Below are positions 44,395 to 56,215 of a DNA stretch of 64,000 nt, in pieces. Every line of letters begins with the position of its first letter. Position 1 is the first letter of the stretch. Origin of the DNA: Heterobilharzia americana (lineage: Eukaryota > Platyhelminthes > Trematoda > Strigeidida > Schistosomatidae); NCBI GenBank assembly GCA_944470555.2, contig OX104129.1, forward strand, positions 52,299,998 to 52,363,997, given 5' to 3'. The notes beneath the pieces were generated by a model. The model was not told the DNA's origin. It saw nothing but the letters and a program-made list of their open reading frames with translations, and made no database searches. The position numbers were made by a program, and so were the translations under genes.

Positions 44395-44560
44395 GGACTC
44401 ATATTGTTTAGAGTACCATTAAAAGCCTGGGAGCACTGAACAGCTGTTTTGTTCTAGTGCTCATCTATGACCCCGTTAGGGATTGGACCCAGTGGCTACA
44501 GGTTCCACGGCTAACATGTTACCACGAGGCCACTGTGACGGAATCCAATGGCTCATATTT
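44395..44560 (-). repeat. tRNA-headed SINE with hammerhead remnant
   Basis: On the minus strand the head has TGGCCTCGTGGTAACATG (A-box) near 44,530 and GGGTCCAATCCC (B-box-like) near 44,485. About 25 bases further comes AGAACAAAACAGCTGTTCAGTGCTC, which I read as a decayed form of the hammerhead 3' core (AGGACGAAAC) and stem III. The CUGANGA half is deleted. The arrangement (tRNA head, then ribozyme) matches the schistosome Sm-alpha type of SINE. Confidence 0.5.
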
Positions 44561-44585
44561 TCCCTACTTCTGTCAATTCTCAGTA

Positions 44586-44616
44586 TAGCCTGACCTCCAT
44601 ACTAGGACGAAACAGT
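44586..44616 (+). ncRNA. Hammerhead-like remnant, plus strand
   Basis: The plus strand has CTGACCTCCATACTAGGACGAAACAG. CTGA and TAGGACGAAAC are the two hammerhead core halves, but the GAG..TC that should complete CUGAUGA and pair with GGAC is missing or changed. It is on the other strand from the SINE just to its left, so it belongs to another insertion. Not expected to cleave. Confidence 0.35.
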
Positions 44617-44754
44617 TTCCAAATTTCCAATAATTTTACAGCTGATGTCACTCCGTGACGAATACCGACTTGAAATCAATCGATAAATTCTTACAAACCT
44701 CCAAACTGAATTCTTTATTACGTTTATTGCATACTTTTTGTTATAATTATAAAG

Positions 44755-44755
<1 letters not shown>

Positions 44756-44814
<59 letters not shown>
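44756..44814. repeat. (TA)n microsatellite, about 59 bp
   Basis: An uninterrupted TA run, the longest in the window. Confidence 0.97.
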
Positions 44815-44816
<2 letters not shown>

Positions 44817-46739
44817 ACTTTATTTCATACATCTTTTGTTACTTTTAAGTAAACAACTGTAAAATATCCACCAATTTTATTCAGAATTTTACACAAGCAA
44901 CTGTTAAACAATTTAGTGGTTCTCATTCACTGCAAGATGAACTTGATCGCCTGTATACATTATTTGAATAATCAATGATAATTAACAAGCAACAGATAGA
45001 AATCATCGCATTTATTTTGAACACCTTGAAACAGCACTTACGTAGAGGAAAACAAAGCCCTATGTTTGCATGAAAAGAATGTTATTCTCAAACTCTTGAA
45101 ACGTGGTTCATATTATTACAAGCAAGTGATGGAAAACGCCTTGAAATTAATTAAGGCATACAAACTAGAGAATGGAATCATCATTGCAAAACATTCTCAA
45201 GTTTGAAGAGAAGAAGAAAGCACTTTAGCTAAGGGGTTTTTTTTTAAATGAAAACCGTACAATCTTAATCACATATACCTCTTCTGCTGATACTTTCGGT
45301 TGCTTGATAAGAGATTTTCAAACTCTAAATATTGAGGTTACTTAGAATGATGAAGCTCAAGGCACCAGGAGAATTATATACAAATTAGTTCTTGGTAAAA
45401 AGTTACGTAATGCAGATATTTTCACAAGACTAACATAAATTGTGGAGAAATGATTCAATCTAACAAGTAAACAGAATGAAGGTTGATGCAATTTGAAAGG
45501 TAAAACAATTCAGACTATAAAAGGAAAGAAGGTTCAAAAAGTTTCTTTTGCAAACAGAATTCTTTGAGTGAATAGTGAGAGCTGTAGTGATAAAAATAAT
45601 TCAACAACGTGCTGTATATAAGAGGTTCCTTACCATTAGATAGATCACTTTGACAAAGAAAATTGTTGAGATTGAAAGTCTTGGGCTGATATGGTGCCTA
45701 ACAAACGTATTTTCTATGTATTCATTGCAACTTTAAAACCATTTGAACAATGCTCTCCATCTTTGAAACAAAGGTCTTACATAAGTGTGGGAAATTCAGA
45801 CGAGAATTCCTAAATCATCACACATTCAACGCAAATGTGGTTCATAAATGTAATCAGTTAAACCACTAACTCACTTGGCCCTCTGACCAGGAATTTAAAA
45901 GCAGTAAACTAATCACTCCTGAATGCTGTCTTCAGTATCTCAACATTGTTTATAAAGGGTGAGCATCGAGATCAACTGAGTCAACAGAGAACCAGCAGGC
46001 ACTAATCAGTTGGTATTTGTAAGTGTACAGGTTTTTCGTGAGTGATAATGAAAATCCTAGGTGAAAAAATAATTATTCTGGGTCCAAGCAGCAAAAATTG
46101 AAAGTGATGTAGTTGATGATCATCTTAACAGACTTTTAAGAAAGCTAGTTTTGATATATTAATCAGTGAGGATCTTAGCGCACTAATTGCTATACCAGGA
46201 CCCTATGAATCACTCTAAGTAAAAAAACTAACCTGCTTCTACTCTCATTGCTGCACACAGCTCTACAGCTGGTCGAACTTATACACCTTGTGAAGAAAAA
46301 CCGCTGTTCCTGTCTAAAATGTCGTTGATTACACCAGATGTGTTAACAGTCCCTTGAAACAATGATATCACTTAATTTTTTCACTTAAAAAAATCATATG
46401 TTTTCATCTAAAATGCATCGCAGATGACAATGCACCTATTAGGAATTCAAATACTAACTAAAAACACTACTATACAAATAGTACTTCAGTTTACAGTTAA
46501 CACTGGGGAACATAATTTAGAAATAAAGTCGTTATCCTAATTGGTGGTTTTTAGGGACTTATTAGTCTAAAAAAGTTTTCATAACGGATTGAGACTAGCT
46601 AGAAAACCATTGAAAAACTAACAGCGCATTGCTGAGAAGTTCCAAGTTAAGACGAAAAAGCGTTTAGCAGTTCTCAAGCTGATGTCAGTTTGCTATTAAA
46701 ACTACTTTCAAGTCTCGTCTTAGCTTACTTGGTGACTAG

Positions 46740-46895
46740 TGGTGGAATGCAGGACACATTTTTCATCCTGTTTCGTACTCGTCAGCTAGATCTAATTGCA
46801 TCCCAATGAGTGATGGTGTTCCTCCCGAGACTCAAACCCTGTATCCACAGCTTCAAACGTCAGAGTCTTATCCACAAGGCCAATTCGATTCAGTA
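46740..46895 (-). repeat. tRNA-headed SINE with stem-II-less hammerhead
   Basis: Minus strand: A-box-like TGGCCTTGTGGATAAGA near 46,880, B-box GGGTTTGAGTCTCGGG near 46,840, a short spacer GGGATGCAATTAGATC, and the hammerhead core at 46,770-46,785. This is the Sm-alpha-like layout of pol III promoter followed by ribozyme. It matches what I remember of schistosome SINE sequence in the spacer as well as in the core. Confidence 0.6.
46745..46790 (-). ncRNA. Hammerhead ribozyme remnant lacking stem II
   Basis: The core on the minus strand reads CTGACGAGTACGAAAC. The schistosome form has CUGAUGAGU, then a 10-base stem-II hairpin, then ACGAAAC; exactly that hairpin is absent here. Stem III is well formed: AGGA, an 11-base loop, TCCT (46,769-46,751). 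The base that should be U16.1 is C, so the cleavage site is also damaged. Probably inactive. Confidence 0.5.
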
Positions 46896-46899
46896 TAAC

Positions 46900-47043
46900 A
46901 AGCGGAAATTGCAAGTAAACTTTAATATAACAGAAACAATTCTCCATTTAAATGCGTATGAATAATACTCTCAATAGCCGGCAGCTATACTTCCTTCATT
47001 CAGGAGTTGTAATATCCTTAGTGATAACAATTTGTTTTTGCTG
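46900..47043. other. Left flank of B3
   Basis: Short AT-rich spacer. It ends in the left copy of the 16-base target-site duplication at 47,044-47,059. Confidence 0.6.
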
Positions 47044-47059
47044 TCACATTTCACAACAT
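47044..47059 (+). repeat. Target-site duplication of B3, left copy
   Basis: TCACATTTCACAACAT; the right copy at 50,425-50,440 is TCACACTTCACAAAAT (14 of 16 bases equal). It lies exactly between flank and element on both sides. Confidence 0.75.
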
Positions 47060-47119
47060 CGCCTGGTTAACTAGTTCACTAGTTACTAGCCGGTCCTAAG
47101 CCCGGGTAAAGAGGGAAGG

Positions 47120-47766
47120 TTGGGCACACGGCTAGCAACCCTAACCCGGAAAACAAATCTAACCGCTAAACAAACTTCAAAGCACAAACAAAATATAAAA
47201 AATGAAAACAAACTTATTCCTCGCTGGAATCGGAGAGGCGAAATGACACCAGTTGGTGAAAGCCTTCGGGAAGCCAATTGGCCGGGCCGATGTGTCTTCT
47301 CTCCCTCGATGAAAGCAAAAGTAAACGTGGGGACATGGAATGTTCGCACAATGTTTGAACCCAGTAAGGCAGCCCAGATTGCAAAGGAGATGAGAAGGTA
47401 TCACATCGAAGTGCTTGGAACTTGCGAAAGAAGATGGAATGGGAGTGGACTCTCCAAACTGTCAACTGGAGAATCAATAATCTACTCCGGTATTGTAACC
47501 CAGACGACAACCACGAGCACACTAAGTTACGGAGTGGCTATCATTATGTCCCCAACAACATCGAAGGCTCTCATACAGTGGGAACCAATCTCCTCCAAGA
47601 TCAGGGTCATGACAGCAAGATGGATTCAACTCAAAAGGAAGGAAGGAAGGTCACAGTCAAACAATGCTACACTATGCACCCACAAATAATGCAGAGCAAG
47701 AGAAGAAGGAGGATTTCTACAGACAATTTCAATCAACACTGGACAAGACCACAACCCAGTTGGTGA
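47120..47766 (+). pseudogene. B3 AP-endonuclease-like domain
   Basis: The 189-codon frame from 47,120 has a non-conserved basic leader and then, from residue 63, KAKVNVGTWNVRTMFEP (first strand), IEVLGTCERRWNGSG (catalytic Glu; consensus CETHW), TLSYGVAIIMS and MTARW. A frameshift near 47,640 loses the frame, and GDMNAKLGGDNTG continues near 47,795 in another. The catalytic His block is not seen. In the intact family it nicks target DNA. Confidence 0.8.
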
Positions 47767-48277
47767 TATCAAAATTCTAATGGGTGGGGCGACATGAATG
47801 CCAAACTGGGAGGGGACAACACAGGAAGAGAACTAACAATGGGTCGAGAGGCGCTAGGTGAAATGAATGAGAATGGAGGATTGTTTGCAGAATTCTGTAC
47901 ATTCAACGATTTGGTGATTGGTGGCGAGGCAGTGTGATCAATCACAGGGATATCCACAAAGTGATATGGATTTCACCAGACACCAGGACCCACTAAAAAT
48001 CAAATCGACTTTATCTCAATCTTAAGAAAATGGAGACGCAGTCTACTCAACACAAGGTGAAGAAGAGGAGCAGATGTAGGTTCACACCACTCACCATATA
48101 GTGCAAGGAACCTTCTAAATCAAGTTAAAAGCCTTCAAGGAAGCTGGTGATAGACCTCAGTTCAAGTACAACACTCGGAAACTGAACTGAAGGATGAAAC
48201 TACAAAGGAGATCTTCACGGCAGCCAGGCATCAAGACATAATGGGAGATATCGAGGAACATCCCTGAAGAAACCTGT

Positions 48278-49087
48278 GTGGAAGAACACTGGAAGTCTTT
48301 GAAAGCTATGTGGAAAGAAACCTGCACAGCCGTATTAGGAAGGAAGAAGAAAGAAGATAAGGAATGGATCTCGACGGATACCTGGAAGCTGATAGAGCAG
48401 GGAGAGGAGGATGGTGAAGCAGAAGATAAACCAGTGCAGTGCATGGATGCTCAACGACAAGAGGAACTGAGCACAATGTATAAAACACTGAACAAAGAAG
48501 TGAAGAAGAGTGTATGGAAAGACAAAAGACACTTCTACGAAACACTGGTAAGTGAAGCAGAACAGGCTGCAGGTAAGAGAGACCTGACAACATTGTATCA
48601 AATAACCAGGTTGCTATCTGGGAAGAGACCAACACAGATGAAACCAATAAAAGATGATGACGGGAATTTAATTAGGAAAGAAGAGAAACAGAGGAAGCGA
48701 TTGGCCGACCACTTCAAGAAGCTCTTGAATCGACCACCACCACCACTACCTGCAACTCGTCCAGAAATACCACCTGCAGCCGCTGAACTACAAGTGAACA
48801 TAAATCCTCCAACAAAAATGGAAGTCCTGAGCGTTATAAAGCTACTGAAATGCGGGAAAGCAGCAGGGCCAGGTGGAATCCTGCCAGAAGCACTGAGAAC
48901 AAACGCAGAGACAACAGCGGACATGCTCACACCACTATTGCAGAAGGTGTGGAAGGAAGAGAAGGTACCTGCTCAATGCTTGGAAGAAGGGTTACCTTGT
49001 CAAACTCCCGAAGAAGGGAGACCTAATTCTTTGCAAGAACTGCTGCGGAATCACTCTCTTGTCCACCCAGAGCAAGCAAAATATTAA
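48278..49087 (+). pseudogene. B3 linker and RT entry region
   Basis: A 269-codon frame, the longest of the copy: KETCTAVLGRKKKEDKEWIS, YETLVSEAEQAAGKRDLTT, LLNRPPPPLP and LLKCGKAAGPGGILPEALR. After residue 230 (near 48,975) a frameshift turns it out of frame (GLPCQTPEEGRP instead of KKGYLVKLPKKG). Same layout as B2 25,187-25,852. Confidence 0.8.
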
Positions 49088-49089
49088 GC

Positions 49090-49560
49090 CGCATCATCCT
49101 GGAGAGGCTAGAGGATGCACTGGATTCAAAACTACGACCGGAACAGGCTGGCTGGCTTCAGGAAGTACAAATCATGTGCAGACCAATTCGCAACGCTTCG
49201 CATCACCATAGAATAGAGTGTAGAATGGCAATCAACTCAACTCAACCTCAACTTCATCGACTTTGAGAAGGCCTTTGACAGCGTCGACCGACAAGTAATT
49301 TGGAAACTGCTTCAATATTACGGAGTCCTGCAAACCTTTATCAGCCTCATTCACCAACTATATGAAGACACCACATGCCAGACAAGTAATTCACAATGGG
49401 AAGCTCAGTGATGCTTTTGAAGTGAAGACAGGAAGGAGTAGGACAAGGCTGCCTACTATCACCGATGATGTTCCTGATTGTGGTCGACTAGATCCTGCAA
49501 CAAAGAGTGGGGAGCGAGAAGAGGGGGATACGCTGGCTGGACTGCAGAAAAGAACCTAGA
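49090..49560 (+). pseudogene. B3 RT fingers and palm
   Basis: Plus strand with frame changes: SRIILERLEDALDSKLRPEQ (near 49,085-49,145), FIDFEKAFDSVDRQVIWKL (motif A, near 49,260-49,310) and, further on, a block equivalent to GCLLSP-MMFLIVVD (motif B, near 49,450-49,490). At least three frameshifts in under 500 bases. Confidence 0.75.
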
Positions 49561-50408
49561 AGACTTGGATTTCGCCGATGACTTGTGTCTGATGTCACAT
49601 AAACTTGAGGATCTACAGGTGAAAACTAACAAGTTGACAGAAGAGGCAGCGAAGACAGGACTTCAAGTGAATATAGAGAAGACAGAGGTGATGAAGATAC
49701 CCAACCAACACCACCACCAACACCATAAAGCTCCAATCACCATCAACGGGGGAAACTTAAAGGAAGTAGCCTCCTCCACCTGTCTAGGAAGCAGTGTTTC
49801 AACTACAGGCGGGACGGACGAGGACGTCAAATTCAGAATCAGAAAAGCAAGACAGGTGTTCATTAGCCTGAAACCAGTGTTGAGATCTTCTGCACTCAGC
49901 ATATGGAACAAGATCCGGATTGTCAACACCAACGTCAGTCAAGTCAGTGCTCCTGTATGGTTGAGAGACTTGGCGCGTTATGAAAAGCATTTCCAACAAA
50001 CTACAGACATTGATCAATAACTGCCGCCTACGCTGGCTCCTTACTTAAGATCAGATCAGATGGCCAGAAAGAATAAGCAACAAGGAACTCTGGCTGGCTG
50101 TCAACGAACCAACCAAGTAGCTATCACTCAACAAATCTGCAGTAGCAGGAAGTGGAGATGGATTAGGCATACAGTGATAAGGCCGACTGTGGACATTACA
50201 CTTCAGGCCAGGCCCTCGAGTGGAACCCCGATGGGAAGCGACGAGTTGGGTGTCCCAGCTGAAGGTGTCATGGAGGAGATCGTGCGATGAGGAGATGAGA
50301 GCTTGTGGGCAGTGGTTGTGCCAGGTTCAAAAGATTTCCGAGTACAGAGTGCACTGGAGACGATCTACTGAAGCCCCATGTTCCAATAGGAACCCAAGGG
50401 ACAGATAA
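49478..50408 (+). pseudogene. B3 RT motif C, thumb and C-terminus
   Basis: The frame 49,478-50,020 (180 codons) has EDLDFADDLCLMSHKLEDL (catalytic Asp pair intact), TGLQVNIEKTEVMKIPNQ, a His-rich run HHHQHH and ARQVFISLKPVLRSSALS. Frames 50,060-50,290 and 50,220-50,408 hold the end (ARKNKQQGTL; VHWRRSTEAPCSNRNPRD). The GRP..WRR block is split by a frameshift. Confidence 0.78.
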
Positions 50409-50424
50409 TAATAAAAAAATAATA

Positions 50425-50440
50425 TCACACTTCACAAAAT
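50425..50440 (+). repeat. Target-site duplication of B3, right copy
   Basis: TCACACTTCACAAAAT, differing from the left copy at two positions. Confidence 0.75.
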
Positions 50441-53400
50441 TTGGTAGCAGTCAAGTGCTTACTAACAAAAAATGAATCTAACCGCAACTAGATGGTATCC
50501 AGAGGAAGTTCCCAACAAGATACTTTCTGATAAATTGCATGCCGTTTTGCATCAGAAATGGCTGAAATGCGGGTGAACGGAATCATAGTACAATTTGGCA
50601 CATAAATGCATCAGTTCAAATTCCCACTTTTTACAACAGTATTCACACAAGTGGTGTCAAAATGGAAAAAGGTGTTTGAGGGGAACAATTATTTGGAATT
50701 TATGTTTTGTGAAAATGTTCTAGCTTTAGAAAACGTCAAAGATTGAATACATGTGTCATTGTTATCAACTTTCGGCCATGTCGCCAAAGGACTTCAGACA
50801 CTGATTCCTGGTGTTTCGACGATCCCAAATGAGCAGTTTAAGCTTATATACACGGCCTAAACCAACAGACAGACATATCAATTGGCATCACATCTGCATC
50901 TGCCACTCTGAGCCTTCTTCCGACCTACAGTGACATAAGGTTTCGTCGAATAATTTTAAATTGGTCATGAAAGTCAATTTCTCGGACATATATTGTTCCT
51001 TTAAAATAACGTTGTTGAGCGAAGACAAGTCATTTTCACTAAATTTGGATATTATTTGCTGTAAATATTCAGGGATATCAAGCACACAACATCTAGCTTT
51101 TTAATTAGAATAAACTGTTTGGAAATAAGAAGCATAAAAAAGAGGTAAGTATTCGAGTTAACCAAAATTCATGTAGGGGCTTTAAAAACATTGTAGTAGA
51201 AACAAGCAGTCACACTTAATTACAACATTTTACTATAGTGTTGGTGGAGAATTTCCCATAGTTCATTCGTCTGTGAAGTGTGCGCCGATGATAATAATGC
51301 GTACAAAAGCTATAAGAGCTTCAAAACAAAGTACTTAGTTCAGAAAACAAATAAAAAGCATCAAAAGCTGTATGGTTGGACTTCAGTAAAAACCAACGTA
51401 GAGAGTAAGAACAACAATGGAAGCAGGATAAAACGGAACAATTTTATTTCAACAGTATCTTGTCAACTGCTTACAACCTAGAATATCAAAATATATGGTT
51501 TTCGTAAACAATTAATTTGCTTTGATTCACTGAAAGAAAACGAAATATCGGTCACTAGTTAAGATGGATAGAAATAGTCATAGTGTAAACGTCAATCATA
51601 ATGGCAAATCCAAGGAAGGTTGATAAGTGGAAACAAGTTGTTACATTTATATAATACATAGCCTAATAGAAGTTTCTCGAATAGAAATAACGACAAGAGT
51701 AGTAATAAAAATATTAGAGGACAAAACACCGTAAGATTTCATGAGAAGGTCATGCGATAAATAAGCAAAATAATGTGAAACAAGTCCAGTTTGGTAAGTT
51801 AAATTTAAAATCGATTTTGCTACATATTTTAAGCATATCCCTATATTCTCAACTTTTGCATTATTTAGGTTTGTATTTTTGTATAAATGACCTCACAACG
51901 TTTTCTGACTTGCTATCTTGTAACATAAGTCTTGCTTCGAAATCTAACTTCAAAATTCTAACTAATCGCATTTCAGAGAAGCATAGCTATTCCAATCACT
52001 TTTGTTTATATGGCCCTCCAGCTTTAATTGTCGTCTTATACAAGCATGTAAACAGGAAACTATTTCCCTTGCTGTAGGGGAAAACACACTACACAGTTTT
52101 GATGGTAATGTGAATCTGATTTCTGATGAGTAGACAATAATGTTGAATGTATTGCTTGTATTGATAAGAACTTACATCTAGTTGATTTGATCTCCATTCA
52201 TTTACCCGTGACCCTGAGTTTTTTTCCACATTGAAATAATTTTACGTTATGGCTTACTTTGGTTATTGTATTCCACCAACTCTCATAAATTTGAAACTGT
52301 ACAGCCTGAAGAGCAAGTTATTGAAAACAGTTGTTCGCTCAAGTTATTCTTGTTCTGAATAATCTGGTGTGACCTCTAAATTACAAAAGTCGATAAAACA
52401 CTGAGTAGCTATCGGATGTTTAGGGGTATTAGTATTCACATTCATTATAATGAGTAAATAGCAGATCACTCAAAAACAGACAACGTCTTGGCCGAACTAA
52501 AAGTGCGACCACAGAAAAGGGAAGAAAACTCCAGAAACTCCCAAGTTTGTGAATACTGAGGTCTCTGAGACCAGAGGTTCCGGAAATGGTGTTGCAACAA
52601 TTATCAGATGATACAGAATTACAATTTTTGAGCTGGAGCACAGTCCAAAGTCAATGCTCTACAGTGACTAGGACTACGGAAACATAGTTAAAAGCTGGTA
52701 AAGGCTCTACTTCACTCACAATGTTCATCCATTAGTACGGACTGCTTTATCGGACACAAAGGTAACGGCGTATACCTGTACACTTACTGAAATCTATGGA
52801 TGTTCGTGAGGACATCTGAGGTACATGTGTAAAATTAAAAGTTTAAAAGTAAAGTTAGAGCAAGACATTGTTGTTATCGAGGTGATATGACATAGTCTAC
52901 ACTGTAGTTAAAGCAAAAGTAATCATATATGCTTGATTATTGAGGACCTCAGTGCACTGTTAACTAAATGGAAGGATCTCATGTTTACAGGTGTGATTAG
53001 CGGTTTTGATAAAAATCTGCTGCTGATTACCCTTTTCAGTGTAAGATATTCTTTAAAATATCAATTTTAGTTCTGGTATTGTGTATGCGAGACTCAAATC
53101 ACACATTCTTCAATTCACTAAAATTAATGAATGTCCTTCTTTAAACTTGATTTTTTGAAGTAAGCATGACTAAGCTCGTGAGACGGGTCAGTTACTCTAT
53201 GCAAATTTATTAGGTTTGCCAGAGATACTATTTCATAGCACTCAATCATTTTTCACCTATCAACTGTACAGGAAATAAGAATTAACTTTCAGAATTGTGG
53301 TAAATATGTATTCATTATCGGAACTATTTTACTAGTTTTCCCTTCAACACTACTTGGATAGATGTCAGTTATCCCCTAACTTTCATTGTACTTTAAATTT

Positions 53401-56060
53401 ACGTGACTTTTTCGATTATTTAGCAGACTTCACAGTGGTAATGTCCTCTTTCTACTCATGAGGGATTCCAAAAGTCTACTATACTTTTCGTCAACTATGC
53501 TACTATACCTGTTTGCATAAAGTCGTGATGCAACACTTATTTGTCTCCTTCCTCAATGCCTGAATCTTTTTTAATTAACCTGAAACGGGATAAAACATAT
53601 GTGCACCGAAAACCATATTGTTTTCAAACAAAGTGTTTCCTTTTCGGTATGGTTCCATTTTCCAAAGGCACACCTATCACTCCAATAGGTGCTTGCTACT
53701 CTTTTCCCAGTATACATTAACTTTTACTTTACGAACCGAAACGTTTTTTCTGACCCGTTAACAAATTGATGGAAACTTTTTATGGGCTTCTCTGACTTGC
53801 GAGTTCTCGATATCGATCTCAATAACCGGCTTCCTCCCGATTTCGACTAGCTATTGCAATCACAGCACATATCAACTTAAGCAGGAAGACGAAGATAATG
53901 GTTTGTACACAACAGTTCAAATCATTGACAGTGAAATCATAAATGATACTGATCTGGGTAAATAAAAATTGCCGTTAGTCTTATTGAAAACTTCTTTTAT
54001 GCATAGGACAGTAAAGTTTTACACAGCTGAATAATAGCTTCACACTATGACTGTCTAAAGAGTTCATTTATTGAATACTGAAAGTTCCACAGACCGAATA
54101 CTTACTGAAAGTAAGAAAATAGGTGTACAATTCAGAAATTCAGTCTCCTTTATATCAGCGACTCAAGTATTCACAACTCAAAAAATTCTAAACTGTATTG
54201 CTCCATTCATTAAACAAAGTTGTTCCTGAAGATTATCACAAGTCTGTCAGGAAAACATGGGTTACAATAACGGAACATTATAATTATCTTGGTAATCGCA
54301 GACTTAAATCATCACTCTTTGGAGAAACAATAGGTATTTGTGACTTTAAACTTTTACATAAAGAACAGAAGAGCCTGAAATTGGTGCAATCTTTGAATGG
54401 TTAAATAAGAATCAGAGTAGACGACTAAATCAGAGAAAAGTAATAGGTGAAAAGACAAGTTTGCTTTTCCCACTGATATATGCATCATACTTTTGTGATA
54501 GTGCACCTAGGCTTACGCTGACCATCATGTTGTTTCGTAGTGTTTTCATACTTCTTCATTTTACGTGACTTTTTTTAAGAATTTTTGTAGTAGCCAGGAA
54601 AAATAGATAGTTTTAACTTGTTTCACTTGTTCTATCTTTGACACATTACTTTGTATTATTATTCCGTGTATTATAATAGTAATAAAAACCATATGTTTAT
54701 ATAGGAATGTTTAGTTCAAGTTTAATACTACTGCTGTGTTGCATTCACGTTAGCATGCATTTCAGTAAACTTATACATTTTGCCTGTCTTTCTGTCGTTC
54801 ATTAACCCATTCATTATTCTATTCTTCATGTACAATTAACAGAAACTAGTTCATCTATGTTTTACTATCAGCTATGTTTCACACACTGCATGTTTACTAC
54901 AATCTTTTCACGACCAGCATTTTTTCATCCATGTTGTCGAAAGTTATCTCCCCGAATTATTCTATGAGATGAAGTAATAAATCCATGGATTTCAAGTCGT
55001 TTTTATTTTGGTTAGTTATTTTGCAATCGAAATATGGGAATTTCACCAGTCTTGAGCCTTTTTCTTACACACACTGTAAATGTCTGTACTAAAAGTCGAT
55101 ACACTCAACTTTTTGGATGCTTAGTAGTGACTACAAGATCACAGGATTACCCTTTAGTTATGCTGTTATTGGTCGATTATCCATTTCCTGGTATGTTCTT
55201 TTTTATTGAAATTCTATGTACTCTAATTTCATCTGAAGCCTAGATACGTACTGCTAAAGCAAGACGCAACAGATTAGAGCTGGAAATTCGATAGCACATA
55301 GGTTGATGATTTTCTCTCTAAGATTAAGGTCTATTGATGACGTCATAACATCCCCGTTGTAGCAATAGTCTTACAAAATTCTTTGCTTGAACTACTTAAT
55401 GATTTCTTTTTATTTTCAAAAATGCAAACAATGCTTCCTAACCAGCAGTGCAAAGAGGAGACTTCTTATAGGATTTTGATTCAGCTCATCGTAGTTTTCA
55501 GAAACAATTAGTGAAAATGTTGACGATGAGTGATACATGGTTCGCGTTTTATTTAAGCACAATAAGATTAAGTAAATCAAGGACAAAAAAGTAAGTTGCC
55601 TAGCTTCCTCTATAGCCAACTTTTTTCATTTCAGAGAAGGAAATATGTTGACTGAAGGTTTTAGACCCCACCATGATATTAGCGTTTCCTGTGTGGGTAA
55701 AATGTAATATATAAGTGGACCGAAAATATGAATTCGAGCAAGTAAGCACTTTTTAACATTTGAAAATGCAGAAAAGTACACCATACATTAAATATTTGTG
55801 CTTTTTTACAACTTTTGAACTCTATTATAAGAAAAGATGTTAACCTGAGGGGAGATTTGTACATACAGGTCAAGATACATATGATAACTGGATAGTTAGA
55901 GGTCATACAGGAAAAACATAAAGCGGTGCGACACCAAGTGAAATGGCATGACTGCTCCTGCGTATAGCTCTAAATGAAAAGTTTTTAAAGAATATGAAGT
56001 TCGGCACTTATATCAGAATTTAGAAATTCGTATGATAAATCGTCGGAGACAGTCAAGAAG
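50441..56060. other. AT-rich desert, nothing recognised
   Basis: Short frames only (up to 100 codons) without family motifs. The minus frame 52,429-52,641 (70 codons) has slightly higher GC than its surroundings and looks like an old repeat, but I cannot name it. Confidence 0.45.
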
Positions 56061-56079
56061 GAACCATAGACCTAGGTTT

Positions 56080-56215
56080 CGTGCTTGTCGACAATTCCCA
56101 GCAAGACATCTGCGACTTTGATGGAACTCTTATACCGCCTGAGACTCGAACCCATGTTTATCAGTGCTGCGGTCGGAAATGTTACCAATGAACCATTTGG
56201 GCTAGACCTGACTTC
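56080..56215 (-). repeat. tRNA-derived SINE head with weak ribozyme-like tail
   Basis: Minus strand: GCCCAAATGGTTCATTGGTAACATT (A-box region near 56,195) and GGGTTCGAGTCTCAGG (good B-box, 56,139-56,154). About 45 bases on, GCTGGGAATTGTCGACAAGCACGAAACC contains a palindromic stem and the GAAAC that ends a hammerhead core, but the CUGANGA part is not convincing. Confidence 0.5.

Larger units (their letters stand above)
38700..46730. other. AT-rich stretch without recognised gene
   Basis: No frame with known motifs. The longest frame is 38,776-39,177 (minus, 133 codons, mostly hydrophobic and aromatic; unassigned). The stretch holds two dispersed-repeat copies, SINE/hammerhead remnants near 44.5 kb and a long TA tract, listed separately. 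The piece 45,000-46,100 has fragments that might be an old gag region, but I cannot support that. Confidence 0.45.
47060..50424 (+). mobile_element. RTE-like non-LTR retrotransposon, copy B3, full length
   Basis: A 3,365-base plus-strand copy. It opens CGCCTGGTTAACTAGTTCAC, the same start as B1 (reversed), and ends with GGAACCCAAGGGACAG and an AATAA-rich tail. It is bounded by a 16-base target-site duplication. Order: endonuclease (about 47,300-47,780), linker and RT entry (48,278-48,990), RT (49,090-49,600), thumb and C-terminus (49,560-50,400). Several frameshifts make it inactive. The two mismatches in the duplication suggest an old insertion. Confidence 0.92.

Noticed and set aside
44655..44852. 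ORF with a long Tyr-Ile repeat
   Set aside because: Produced by translating the (TA)n microsatellite; the same happens at 58,000-58,248.
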